Shown: piece by piece, positions 7,709-15,936 of the stretch | Layout: each line of letters starts with the position of its first letter | How positions within the stretch are numbered: the first letter of the stretch is position 1 | Source of the DNA: a virus | DNA length: 64,000 nucleotides | IMG/VR virus record: IMGVR_UViG_3300044612_001255 | Location: 1-64,000 of that record | Direction: 5' to 3' (one strand) | Notes under the pieces: model-generated | The model's input: only the letters and a program-made list of their open reading frames with translations | Database searches by the model: none | What the model was told of the DNA's origin: nothing | Translations under genes and position numbers: made by a program

Positions 7709-10681
7709 GGCTATAACATCCCCACTTGTTATGCTTGACTGGCATTCATATTGTCTGTCAGTTCCAGCATGAACAGGACACCAGTCCCAACTCTTATCAA
7801 ACTTATACTTGGGACTATTCCAACAACCACTACATACACTCTTCTTCACAGGACGTATGCAGGAAAACTCATGTCCTTCCTCTGTGAAGTTTGCTATCAT
7901 CACAACAGGCTTATTCATAGCCCAAGCTAACCAGCTTAACCCACTAGATAGTCCTATAAAGAACTCGCTATAGCTTATAGCGTCCATCGCACTCTGCAAT
8001 GATTTATCTTCTAGTGGTTCACAATTCTCAAATGGATTATCTTCTTTAGACACGTTAATCACTCTGTAATTTTTTGAATGCAGATAGTGTATTAACTCTT
8101 GCCAAGCTTCTCTTGTCCAGAACTTACAACCAGCTGTTGAATTGGTGGCTATTGTAACAATTTTATTATCAAATTTGTTACAAACAGTGTGTGCAATTCG
8201 TGGTCTAATCTCTTCATATTCAAGTCCTAGGATGTTCGTAGCAGCTTTCTGAAGTGGTATAGTGTTTGGTAGGATGGGTTCCTTAGTGCTATCGTAAAAC
8301 CATCCAATAGAATACATTCCTTTGATGTTGTTAACCACTGTACCTGGGTCTACAAACTCAAGCTCTGGATACACATCCTGGAAAAGAAAGTTCTTGAATG
8401 TGCTTACAACAACATGACAGTTGTGTTTTTTCTTGAACTCAAGTGCGTATGGCATCCAAGCTATTGTATCTCCTAATGAAGAGCTCTCTAGTGATATGTA
8501 GACACGTTGGTTTTCATAGTTGAGTTCAAAGTGGTAGATGAGATAGTTATTTTCCCACACCTTTATTCTCCAATCAGTGAACCATCTTCTACTAAGTCTT
8601 ATCCAATTATTTGACCTGATGGTGTTCTGATAAATGCATATATCATTCTCATCGTAGAATCTTACTAAATAATCTTTGTTTGATCTACCAGTGATTTCAA
8701 GAAATGGTTCACCTACAAAGTTTACATCAATATTAATCTTCTGAAGCATCATCTCATTAGTGAGTACAGTGTTGTAGATGTACATCTGACTCACCTTGAA
8801 ATTAAAAAATGCTTCACTAAGTGGTTTATTCTTTGGTGCTTTGATCGATAGAAGCTGCTCCAATACATCATTTTCTTTCAGGGGCGTAATCCAATCATCA
8901 AACATTCCCACATACTGTGGAAGGTTTCTTGCAAGAATAGGCAATCCGTGACTCGCTGCTTGACGAACGACTAATGGATTGCATTCCCATGTAGAATTAA
9001 ACATGAACACGTCACAGGCTATCATAAACTTGTCTACATCACTACGCTCTCCCCACACATGAACATTATCTGGAAGATTTTGCATTAATGGTTCCCAGTA
9101 GTGCTTGAAGTTAACAGCTTGGTTTCCTACAAAGTGAAACTCCATCTCAGGAAGTTGTCTAGCTATCTCCACTCCCTCTCCTTGATTTTTTCCTGGTGTC
9201 CATAGTCCCACATTGAGAACATGTTTCTTTAATGGATTCATACCAAGCTTCACCTTTTCATAAAGCTTTTCTGCTTTACTTGGAATTTTATTCTCTATTG
9301 GATATTCTAGAACAAACTTTGCAGAAGGCATCTTTCCAAATGTTCCTAGATGATATGGTGTACAGAAGATGTATGCATCAGGGTGATACTTCTTCTCTAT
9401 ATCAGGTTTGAAATATACATTGTGACAAGTCTCTACAATCTTCCAAGTTCTATCATTGTCGTACAGATTGTTCAATAGATCAACAGGAAAGTTATTGACA
9501 CTATCCTCCACCATCTCTTCTATGTGCACAAGGTGTACATTGTGTCTCTTGATGATGTCTATCAATTCCATCTTGTTATCCACAAGTGTGTACATCTTGT
9601 GGACAAGTTTTTTGATTTCATTCTTCTGTACAACGTATTCATCGCTGTGATTAGAATATTCAACAACAATAATCTCTACATCAAATCCTTCTAAAGCCTG
9701 TATCCTCTTTAGAAGAACTGATGGCATCCCACCTGTTGACAAGTGTGGGGCTAGATATAAAATTTTAAACTTGTTATGCTGGTTGACAACCTCACGCATT
9801 TTTTTCATTTTGTCAACTCGTTTCTCTCCATGTATGACAAGAACATCTTCTTTCTTTTCAGGAATTTTTTTCCAATCCTCCACGAGATAAGTTTCTCCAA
9901 TGTATCTGTATTCATTGTACACTTTCTTTGTCTCTTCTACAGATCCATTAGTGTAAAGACATGGTAAACCATCAATATGATTATATTTCCACAATAAAAC
10001 ATTCAGCAAAGTCTCCTCATGGAATGGTGTATAAAACTCTCTATTTTTAATTATTTCAGAGTGCTTGCTTATCGTTTTCCATTCTTTAATAAATGATAGA
10101 GATGGTTGACCAGCTATAAAAAGATTTGTTGTTCTATAAAGTTTTCTTACAGATTGATCTATGCCCAAAAGCTGACAAACATTATACTCTAGTGTTCCTG
10201 TCATGTCTTCTCTTGTCTCACAACCACCACGACCATCGTAAAGCATCCATTCATATATCCCCTCTGTGGCAAGCACGTATGGCTCACCATTGTACATGTG
10301 GAATATTCTGTCTAGATTTTCTGTAGCAATAGAATCACTGTCTACATACACAATAGTGTCTGCATGATTTAATAAAGCATCTTCAATGATTGCTATGCGT
10401 TCTACAAGAATGTTGTAGATGTCTTTCTTTCCACGCTTGATGTAGAAGTTTCCTTGCTCATCTTTATTGTAAAGATCTTTTTCAGACAGATCGATGTACC
10501 AGGGAACAATAGTGACATTCTTATCTATGTAATAGTCATTATTAAAATTACTACCATCTCCCATCAAATACACCAACACTGGCACATCACTGACTGCTGT
10601 AATGGATAGTGCACACTGTTCTAGTGTTGGTAGATATGCTTCTGTTCCATAGAGAACGTATGCTCTTTTTATTTTTTGCAT
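7670..10681 (-). CDS. triple glycosyltransferase fusion: GT-A, GT4-like and TibC/Aah-type heptosyltransferase
   Basis: At 1003 residues this is three enzymes in one chain. Residues about 1-280 are a GT-A (GT8-like) domain with the metal-binding YVDSDS near residue 115. Residues about 304-620 are a GT4-like domain, with a Gly-rich HLSTGG start and the E-containing C-terminal signature (STWECNPLVV near 560). Residues about 724-1003 resemble the GT9-like O-heptosyltransferases that modify bacterial autotransporters (Aah/TibC). They begin with SLESSSLGDTIAWMPYA and end with four cysteines (950, 953, 968, 980) placed like the iron-binding finger of that family. That family transfers sugar to Ser/Thr of repetitive beta-strand surface proteins, which fits the Thr/Ser-rich fibres next door. 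The substrate here is inference. It is the last gene of a four-gene minus-strand unit and overlaps the upstream gene by 13 bases. Confidence 0.85.
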   Translation of the reverse strand: MQKIKRAYVLYGTEAYLPTLEQCALSITAVSDVPVLVYLMGDGSNFNNDYYIDKNVTIVPWYIDLSEKDLYNKDEQGNFYIKRGKKDIYNILVERIAIIEDALLNHADTIVYVDSDSIATENLDRIFHMYNGEPYVLATEGIYEWMLYDGRGGCETREDMTGTLEYNVCQLLGIDQSVRKLYRTTNLFIAGQPSLSFIKEWKTISKHSEIIKNREFYTPFHEETLLNVLLWKYNHIDGLPCLYTNGSVEETKKVYNEYRYIGETYLVEDWKKIPEKKEDVLVIHGEKRVDKMKKMREVVNQHNKFKILYLAPHLSTGGMPSVLLKRIQALEGFDVEIIVVEYSNHSDEYVVQKNEIKKLVHKMYTLVDNKMELIDIIKRHNVHLVHIEEMVEDSVNNFPVDLLNNLYDNDRTWKIVETCHNVYFKPDIEKKYHPDAYIFCTPYHLGTFGKMPSAKFVLEYPIENKIPSKAEKLYEKVKLGMNPLKKHVLNVGLWTPGKNQGEGVEIARQLPEMEFHFVGNQAVNFKHYWEPLMQNLPDNVHVWGERSDVDKFMIACDVFMFNSTWECNPLVVRQAASHGLPILARNLPQYVGMFDDWITPLKENDVLEQLLSIKAPKNKPLSEAFFNFKVSQMYIYNTVLTNEMMLQKINIDVNFVGEPFLEITGRSNKDYLVRFYDENDICIYQNTIRSNNWIRLSRRWFTDWRIKVWENNYLIYHFELNYENQRVYISLESSSLGDTIAWMPYALEFKKKHNCHVVVSTFKNFLFQDVYPELEFVDPGTVVNNIKGMYSIGWFYDSTKEPILPNTIPLQKAATNILGLEYEEIRPRIAHTVCNKFDNKIVTIATNSTAGCKFWTREAWQELIHYLHSKNYRVINVSKEDNPFENCEPLEDKSLQSAMDAISYSEFFIGLSSGLSWLAWAMNKPVVMIANFTEEGHEFSCIRPVKKSVCSGCWNSPKYKFDKSWDWCPVHAGTDRQYECQSSITSGDVIALIESKQHENWIG

Positions 10682-11649
10682 GGTAGATATCTTGCTGAAA
10701 TTAATTGTTCTTTTTTATATGCCTTGATAATTAAATTTTGCTGATCAATTTGATCATTAGTGTACAGAATGTAGGTGATTTCACAAGATAGATCTTCGAA
10801 ATAATATTTAATCATCACTTCATTATTTTCATTACACAAGTCAATCCAAACATCTTCTAAGTCATCGAAGCATGTAAACTTAATTATTGAAGGTTCACGA
10901 ACATATGCCATCAATTCTCCTCCAGAAAAATGATTGAGCATGTCAAGTAGATCAGTACGCTCCTTTGCAGAATAATTGCTCACGTGTACAATGAAATCAC
11001 CTGGTTGCCAGATGTTATTGTTTACACTCTTGTTGTGAAAGTTTATAAATGGATTATTGACATACCAAAATCTATTAAGAAGATGCTCCTCAACTACTTT
11101 TACACGCTTTGAAAATTGTGGCTTGTTGATGGTAACTCTTGTTTGTCTACCCTCATGATCAAATTTATTAATGTCCATGTCAGCTGGCCAATCACTTGCT
11201 TCCCAGATGTCTTCTAGGATAGCCATTCCCATCTCATCGTTCTTTACAAAAAATTGACTGGTTATTACGCAATCTGTACCCATCTCATTTAATACAGGTG
11301 TGTCAATTGCTTTTATGTTGTGAGCTGGAATAATGAATGAGTATTCATCACTGATAAAAGTTTCTAACATTTTGGAATGATCCATGATGATGCAATCTAC
11401 ATCTATGTAAAAAATCCAATCGTACAAAGGAAGTGCATCAATACAAGCAATAATTTTATTCCAGGCTGCATACCTATCCATTCTTTCAGACTCCTGCTTA
11501 TCGATGTGCAGCGTGTATCCATGTAGCTTGCAATAGTGCTCAATATTTTCAAAAACACTAACTCTCGCCATGTCTGAGTAAGCATCATTGAATGATACTA
11601 CAACACCAATATTATACTTTTTTAACAAACCAGCTTCCGAAGAACTCAT
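10669..11649 (-). CDS. GT-A glycosyltransferase (galactosyl/mannosyltransferase GT34-like)
   Basis: This 326-residue protein has an N-terminal fold start (YNIGVVVSFNDAYSDMARVS), a conserved RYAAWNKI segment and a DxD metal/nucleotide-sugar site in FYIDVDCIIM (about 81-90). These match GMA12/MNN10-type (GT34) enzymes. The C-terminal 100 residues look like a separate small domain. It overlaps the upstream methyltransferase by 38 bases and the downstream fusion by 13, so the set is probably translated together. Donor and acceptor sugars cannot be read from sequence. Confidence 0.75.
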   Translation of the reverse strand: MSSSEAGLLKKYNIGVVVSFNDAYSDMARVSVFENIEHYCKLHGYTLHIDKQESERMDRYAAWNKIIACIDALPLYDWIFYIDVDCIIMDHSKMLETFISDEYSFIIPAHNIKAIDTPVLNEMGTDCVITSQFFVKNDEMGMAILEDIWEASDWPADMDINKFDHEGRQTRVTINKPQFSKRVKVVEEHLLNRFWYVNNPFINFHNKSVNNNIWQPGDFIVHVSNYSAKERTDLLDMLNHFSGGELMAYVREPSIIKFTCFDDLEDVWIDLCNENNEVMIKYYFEDLSCEITYILYTNDQIDQQNLIIKAYKKEQLISARYLPCKK

Positions 11650-12226
11650 CAGTGATGTATGAATTTAGACCATTAGATTTACAAAACTCTTCTACAGCTG
11701 GATTAACTCCAAACATTCCAAAGTATCCATTCTCATTCCAGATGTGCTTGTCGATACCATTCTTGTCAAACTTAGGATCATTCCACCAGTCCATCTTTAT
11801 ATAGTCGTGTCCACACAACCATCCACCTTTCTTCACCTTGGGCCACCATAAAGCAATGTCCTGCTTGACAAATGCGTATGCGTGATTAGCATCGATGTAT
11901 GCAAAGTCTAAACTCTCGTCAGCAAAGATGTCTGCGCCTACCTCAGAGGTAGCTCTGATCATGACACCTCTATCCTCAAGACCTTGAATGTTGTTCATTG
12001 CATCTTTGAAGACACCCTGTTCAAAGTTTGCATGGTTACTGGAATCAACATATTCATCTCCCAGTGGTCGCCACACATCAAGCATGTATAGTGTACCATC
12101 CCACATCTTTAGGACTTCTATAGACAGTTCACCTTTAAAGGTTCCCACTTCAATACCCTTACCGTTAGGTATTTGACTCAACATTTCTTTAAGAAACTCA
12201 AGTCTGTTTTTTTCAACTTGTATCAT
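11612..12226 (-). CDS. class I SAM-dependent methyltransferase (Methyltransf_24 type)
   Basis: This 204-residue enzyme shows the glycine-rich SAM site GIEVGTFKGELS (about 24-35), an acidic residue after strand 2 (MLDVW), and the LDFAYIDANHAY motif followed by WPKVKKGGWLCGHDY. These are typical of small O-methyltransferases that act on sugars and that accompany phage and bacterial glycan genes. Given the surrounding glycosyltransferases, it probably methylates a glycan added by them. It overlaps both neighbours. The exact substrate is unknown. Confidence 0.8.
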   Translation of the reverse strand: MIQVEKNRLEFLKEMLSQIPNGKGIEVGTFKGELSIEVLKMWDGTLYMLDVWRPLGDEYVDSSNHANFEQGVFKDAMNNIQGLEDRGVMIRATSEVGADIFADESLDFAYIDANHAYAFVKQDIALWWPKVKKGGWLCGHDYIKMDWWNDPKFDKNGIDKHIWNENGYFGMFGVNPAVEEFCKSNGLNSYITDEFFGSWFVKKV

Positions 12227-13170
12227 TTTTTAAAATTTATATAACCCATTTCTGCAAATTTTGGAAAATTTAATTCATTAATTGAAAATGATTTGAATAT
12301 TGTTTGGACACCTTCAACAATCTCAACGTTAAATAAATCTCCCACATTTACTTGTTGATAATAATATCCGTTAGGTGGAATGTTTCCTCCATCGTTTCCA
12401 TTTATTTTAAAACTGATATCAGTTGGATTATCTGGAGAGTTTGAAATCCACAAGAAATATCTATCATCATCAATATCTTTGATGACTTCAGCCTTACGAT
12501 GGTTCGCTATGATGTTGATTTCACTAGTCTGTAATAATTCTTCACTTGACTGGTTAATGATTAGGCAATGATCTTCTTTGTATCTGAAGCTTGTGTAAAA
12601 AATATCTTCAAGTGTTGGATGAACATTGTATTTTCGAATATCATCAGCTTTAGATGGTAGTTGTGCATTGTTTAAAAAGAAATGTGGGTTTCCTCCAAAC
12701 ATCAAGGACTCATACCTTGCATTAGTCTCTTCATTAATTTTAAAAAGAATTATTTCCTTTTCTTCACAAGACATTTGTGAGGCAAGAGAAGTTAGTTTAT
12801 TAACATCTTCTAAAGAAATAATGTTGTCGCTCTCCATGTAATAAAAAAATCCATAACCTAGAACATCTAAAAGTCCTATTGAATTTTTCATATTTCTAGT
12901 AATTGGAACAATGTGTCCTCGTCCATTAATTTGAACAGAGAACACATCAGAATGATACCAGTAAACAGGGGTGAGGTCAATAGGGTCTAGAACATTTTCT
13001 CCATCGTAGATGTAATAGTCTACAAGTTCAACGATGTGTTGAGGGAGTGCTTTGTGGGATGTTAAAAAAATATCCCAACCAAATCTCTTGACACTTTCTA
13101 TGCAAGAGACGAGCATTTCTTCTGTAGTTTTATCAGTGGGAAATGTCCCTATGATAATTGCCTTCTTCAT
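12223..13170 (-). CDS. glycosyltransferase-like protein (GT-A fold), first gene of sugar cassette 1
   Basis: This 315-residue protein begins AIIIGTFPTDKTTEEMLVSC. It has a GYGFFYYMESDNIIS segment (about 104-118) that looks like the acidic metal site of a GT-A glycosyltransferase, with ESD in place of a canonical DxD. The last 100 residues are beta-rich and may be an accessory domain. It is the first gene of the minus-strand cassette and its stop overlaps the next start as ATGA. The family assignment is moderate; no clear GT family could be named. Confidence 0.6.
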   Translation of the reverse strand: MKKAIIIGTFPTDKTTEEMLVSCIESVKRFGWDIFLTSHKALPQHIVELVDYYIYDGENVLDPIDLTPVYWYHSDVFSVQINGRGHIVPITRNMKNSIGLLDVLGYGFFYYMESDNIISLEDVNKLTSLASQMSCEEKEIILFKINEETNARYESLMFGGNPHFFLNNAQLPSKADDIRKYNVHPTLEDIFYTSFRYKEDHCLIINQSSEELLQTSEINIIANHRKAEVIKDIDDDRYFLWISNSPDNPTDISFKINGNDGGNIPPNGYYYQQVNVGDLFNVEIVEGVQTIFKSFSINELNFPKFAEMGYINFKK

Positions 13171-13188
13171 GAATTAAAGATACAAAAT

Positions 13189-13220
13189 TTTGGTAGTTAT
13201 CGATACATGTCCTAAATTTA
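13189..13220 (+). promoter_or_regulatory. candidate Bacteroidota-type promoter for the lysis cassette
   Basis: TTTG at 13189-13192 and TAAATTTA at 13213-13220 are 20 bases apart. This is close to the Bacteroidota -33/-7 consensus (TTTG and TAnnTTTG), with a mismatch in the last base. It lies between divergent units and points to the lysis genes. The hairpin at 13265-13288 would fall inside the leader. Confidence 0.45.
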
Positions 13221-13264
13221 CTACTATTCGCCAGAATTGAATAAAACTGTCCAAAAAACTCCAT

Positions 13265-13288
13265 AGCACACCTCAAAAGGGGTGTGCT
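13265..13288 (+). terminator. hairpin with T-rich tail between divergent units
   Basis: AGCACACC and GGTGTGCT form a perfect 8-bp stem (13265-13272 with 13281-13288), followed by TTTGTTGTTT on the plus strand. It could stop plus-strand transcripts that read antisense through the sugar cassette. It could also act as an attenuator, since it lies downstream of the candidate promoter at 13189. Confidence 0.6.
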
Positions 13289-13321
13289 TTGTTGTTTCAA
13301 TCAATTGTAAATGAATCTAGT

Positions 13322-13645
13322 ATGTCAACTGACTTGTATCAGCAACAAATTAACAACGAATTAAAGAGTATGGATCAGCGTCTCTATGACCTAGAGGAGA
13401 AGATGTCTTCTATTGATGGGAAACTTACACAAGTGGTGGATGCAATTCTAGGCAATCCCCTAACAAAGTCTGGTGGATTTGTAGATAAAATAGAAATACT
13501 AGAAGAGAAGATTGCTCTAATGGAGAAAAAAATAGAAAAGCAAGAAGAATTTAGAAGAAGAATTACATGGACAATTGGAATAGTGGTAGCTATAGCAGCA
13601 TTGCTACAATATCTATCTGGCTTATTGTCCAACATCAATCAATAA
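13322..13645 (+). CDS. coiled-coil protein with C-terminal membrane anchor, lysis cassette
   Basis: This protein has 107 residues from the ATG at 13322. An upstream TTG at 13289 would start inside the hairpin and is rejected. Residues about 8-80 are heptad-like coiled coil with two segments. Residues about 83-101 form one transmembrane helix (IGIVVAIAALLQYLSGLL) near the C-terminus. This architecture fits a holin-associated or spanin-like membrane protein of a lysis cassette. It is one base away from the PAS gene and clearly in the same operon. The role is inferred from position and topology only. Confidence 0.75.
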   Translation: MSTDLYQQQINNELKSMDQRLYDLEEKMSSIDGKLTQVVDAILGNPLTKSGGFVDKIEILEEKIALMEKKIEKQEEFRRRITWTIGIVVAIAALLQYLSGLLSNINQ

Positions 13646-13646
13646 A

Positions 13647-14399
13647 ATGAAAAACTTATCAAAAGAAGAACTGCTAAGTAGGATGGAGGCAATTAATCGT
13701 AGTAATGCGATTATTTACTTTGACCTAAATGGCTTTATTCTTGGAATGAATTCGATATTCTTGAAGGCAATGGGATTTCAAGAAAAGGAACATGATAAGT
13801 TAATAGGCAAGCATCACAGCATTTTTGTGTCCTACGAGTACTCAAAGTCTGATGACTACAAAAAGTTTTGGGAGACCTTAGCAAGTGGTCAATTTTATGA
13901 GGGTGAATTTGAAAGGAAAAAAGTAGATGGTAGCCCAATTTATTTGCAAGCAACCTATAACCCAATCTTTGACGATAACGGTATAATTACAAAAGTAATG
14001 AAGATAGCAACGGACATTACTGAAACCATTATCAGCAAGAATAAAATTAATGAGCTATCAAGGACGTTGCAGGTTGAGTTAGATAACACTAACAAGTTGA
14101 AACTAGCTATTGAAATTGAAAAGGACGCAGCCGTTAATGACTTAGATGCTACAATTAAGAAAAGCCAAAACGAGTTAATCAAAGTAATCGTAAAGTCTGC
14201 TTTATTTGTAATTATGAGTGTAGGCTTTATTACAACCATAATGTACTCCTTTGCTATTCTATCAAATAAAGACACACAGATTATTGGTTCAACATGGAGC
14301 AACATGTTCTCAGTGTTGTTGACCAATGCCTTTTCTATAGTAGGCACAATTATGGGAATTAAATATGCAACATCAGAAGATAAAAAATCAAAGGAATGA
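13647..14399 (+). CDS. membrane-anchored PAS-domain sensor within the lysis cassette
   Basis: This 250-residue protein has an N-terminal PAS domain (about 15-128). It closely follows the PAS/PAC pattern of chemoreceptor- and BdlA-type sensors: AIIYFDLNGFILGMNSIFLK, a GKHHSIFV motif, a GEFERKKVDG segment, LQATYNPIFDDNG and the PAC end KIATDITET. A coiled coil (about 135-180) follows. Then come two transmembrane helices (about 184-205 and 215-238) separated by a short loop, and a charged tail. There is no kinase, cyclase or MCP output domain; the output is the membrane hairpin itself, which resembles a small holin. Its stop overlaps the endolysin start (ATGA). Such PAS domains usually bind haem, flavin or small ligands; the ligand here is unknown. 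Sensing of host redox or energy state to time lysis is a hypothesis. Confidence 0.85.
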   Translation: MKNLSKEELLSRMEAINRSNAIIYFDLNGFILGMNSIFLKAMGFQEKEHDKLIGKHHSIFVSYEYSKSDDYKKFWETLASGQFYEGEFERKKVDGSPIYLQATYNPIFDDNGIITKVMKIATDITETIISKNKINELSRTLQVELDNTNKLKLAIEIEKDAAVNDLDATIKKSQNELIKVIVKSALFVIMSVGFITTIMYSFAILSNKDTQIIGSTWSNMFSVLLTNAFSIVGTIMGIKYATSEDKKSKE

Positions 14400-14860
14400 A
14401 AATTAGCCCACATCTAAGCATTGCAGAAATTACTAGAAGTGATTCTGCAAAACGTCACGGAATTGACAACACTCCAACTGCTGAGCATTTGGAAAACTTT
14501 AAACTATTAGCTGAGAAAGTATTCGAACCTATTCGTGCACACTTTGGAGTTCCTATTTTTATCTCGAGCGGGTACAGAAGCAAGGCCCTCAATGATTTCA
14601 TTAAAGGTAGTTTGTCCAGTCAACATTGTAAGGGCGAAGCGATTGACATCGATATGGATGGCAGTAATGGAGAAGTAACTAATAGAATGGTATTTGACTT
14701 CATAAAAAATAAGTTGGATTTCGACCAGCTTATCTGGGAGTTTGGAACTGACTTTAATCCTGACTGGGTTCATGTCAGCTACACCAAGACTGGAAATAGG
14801 AAACAAAAGTTAAAAGCTGTTAGAGTGAATGGTAAAACATCTTATCAAGTATTCAAATGA
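14396..14860 (+). CDS. endolysin, M15 family peptidase (D-Ala-D-Ala/L-Ala-D-Glu type)
   Basis: This 154-residue enzyme has the M15 zinc-peptidase signature. FISSGYRSKALN (about 57-68) precedes the H-x-x-G-x-A-x-D core in SQHCKGEAIDIDMDG (about 75-89), and the second metal motif is WVHVSYTKTG (about 124-133). The N-terminal SIAEITRSDSAKRHGIDN segment is typical of phage M15 proteins. It should cleave peptidoglycan stem or cross-link peptides during lysis. There is no signal peptide, so export needs a holin. One lies immediately downstream, overlapping its stop (ATGA). Confidence 0.92.
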   Translation: MKISPHLSIAEITRSDSAKRHGIDNTPTAEHLENFKLLAEKVFEPIRAHFGVPIFISSGYRSKALNDFIKGSLSSQHCKGEAIDIDMDGSNGEVTNRMVFDFIKNKLDFDQLIWEFGTDFNPDWVHVSYTKTGNRKQKLKAVRVNGKTSYQVFK

Positions 14861-15108
14861 AACAATTCATAAAAGATTTATTTAACGATCAGAACAGCAT
14901 CAATGAAAAGTCCTTAGTGGGATTCATTGCTTTTGTAATGATGATTGCTACACTAATTACAGATGTTGTAACAGGTGTAATGGGAAAAGAAATGCCTATA
15001 CATGAATTCATATTTGATGGGTTTATGGTGATTGTGCTAGGATCATTTGGCATAGCTTCTGTAGATAAATGGATTAATAAGACAAAAAATAATAGTGTTG
15101 ATGAATAA
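14857..15108 (+). CDS. holin, two transmembrane helices
   Basis: This 83-residue protein has two hydrophobic helices (about 19-42 and 51-68) separated by a short polar loop (GKEMPIHEF), with a charged N-terminus and a lysine-rich tail. Size, topology and its overlap with the endolysin gene make it the best holin candidate. The PAS protein upstream has a similar membrane hairpin, so the cassette may hold two pore-forming or antagonistic membrane partners. Confidence 0.8.
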   Translation: MKQFIKDLFNDQNSINEKSLVGFIAFVMMIATLITDVVTGVMGKEMPIHEFIFDGFMVIVLGSFGIASVDKWINKTKNNSVDE

Positions 15109-15152
15109 TGAATAATTATTTATAAATTCACACTATTGAAAATGAATGAGTT

Positions 15153-15281
15153 ATGGCTAAAGCAAAAGTTACAGCTGAATCAAGAAAGATCTCCTTTGGA
15201 AAAAGAAGAATTGGAAAGGCTAGAAACATGAACACCCCAAAGGGTAAGAAGGTCAGTAAGTATAGAGGACAAGGAAGATAA
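15153..15281 (+). CDS. small basic protein (42 aa)
   Basis: Starting at 15153, this 42-residue peptide is very rich in Lys and Arg, with the pattern SFGKRRIGKARN followed by KYRGQGR at the C-terminus. Small basic proteins of this kind are common in phages of Bacteroidota and are presumed to be virion or DNA-binding proteins. It sits three bases before the next gene. An overlapping 29-residue frame from 15142 is possible but less convincing. Confidence 0.7.
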   Translation: MAKAKVTAESRKISFGKRRIGKARNMNTPKGKKVSKYRGQGR

Positions 15282-15283
15282 TC

Positions 15284-15934
15284 ATGGGCATATTCAACAA
15301 GCAGATAGGCTGGAGCCAAGAATCTAATCTTCTCTGGGAGATTGCTAATCAATTGAATAAATTGATTGGTGTCACCAGTAAGGTTAGTGGACCTCCAGGA
15401 CCACAAGGACCTCCAGGTCCATCAGATGGTTTGTTTGCTCAAACAGCGAATAGCACTCCTGTAACTGCCACCACTGTTGAAACATCTTTAGTTAATGGTG
15501 GTGTAGGATCAATGAGTGTTCCAGCCAATGGATTTGCTGTTGGTGATAGCTTTAACGCTGCTTTGAGTGGTGTGATGGATGCTGCTAATAATCAAACTAT
15601 ACGAATTAGAGTGAAAGCTGGATCTGTTGTTCTTCTTGATAGTGGTATTCAATCATTATCAAATGCTATCATAGACGACATTTGGACATTAAATATTGAC
15701 TTTACTATTAGACAAATTGGTGCTGCTGGTGTAGCGTCAATTGCTTCGTTTGGCAGATTCACCTATGCTAAAACAAATAATGCTAGTCTAGAAGGTTTTG
15801 GAATCAACACTGTCAACTCCACCACCTTTGACACTACAGTTAGTAACATGTTAGATATCACTGTTCAATGGGGAAGTAACAATGCTGGAAACAGTATATA
15901 TACAGATGTTTTTGTACTAAATAAAATTTATTAA
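15284..15934 (+). CDS. fibre-like protein with short collagen segment
   Basis: This 216-residue protein begins MGIFNKQIGWSQESNLLWEI (residues 1-20). A proline-rich collagen stretch of about 12 residues (GPPGPQGPPGPS, about 36-47) follows, then a beta-rich C-terminal domain of about 165 residues that resembles a fibre knob. The first 28 residues are repeated almost exactly in the next gene, suggesting a shared virion-docking segment. It is likely a short fibre or decoration protein. True Pro-containing collagen repeats here contrast with the proline-free repeats of the large fibres. Confidence 0.8.
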   Translation: MGIFNKQIGWSQESNLLWEIANQLNKLIGVTSKVSGPPGPQGPPGPSDGLFAQTANSTPVTATTVETSLVNGGVGSMSVPANGFAVGDSFNAALSGVMDAANNQTIRIRVKAGSVVLLDSGIQSLSNAIIDDIWTLNIDFTIRQIGAAGVASIASFGRFTYAKTNNASLEGFGINTVNSTTFDTTVSNMLDITVQWGSNNAGNSIYTDVFVLNKIY

Positions 15935-15936
15935 TA

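Noticed and set aside
13289-13321. TTG start for the coiled-coil protein
   Set aside because: It begins at the end of a hairpin stem. ATG at 13322 gives a cleaner N-terminus.
15128-15406. Minus-strand frame of 92 codons opposite the small basic gene and the fibre start
   Set aside because: It is opposite two supported plus-strand genes, and its hydrophobic content mirrors basic codons.
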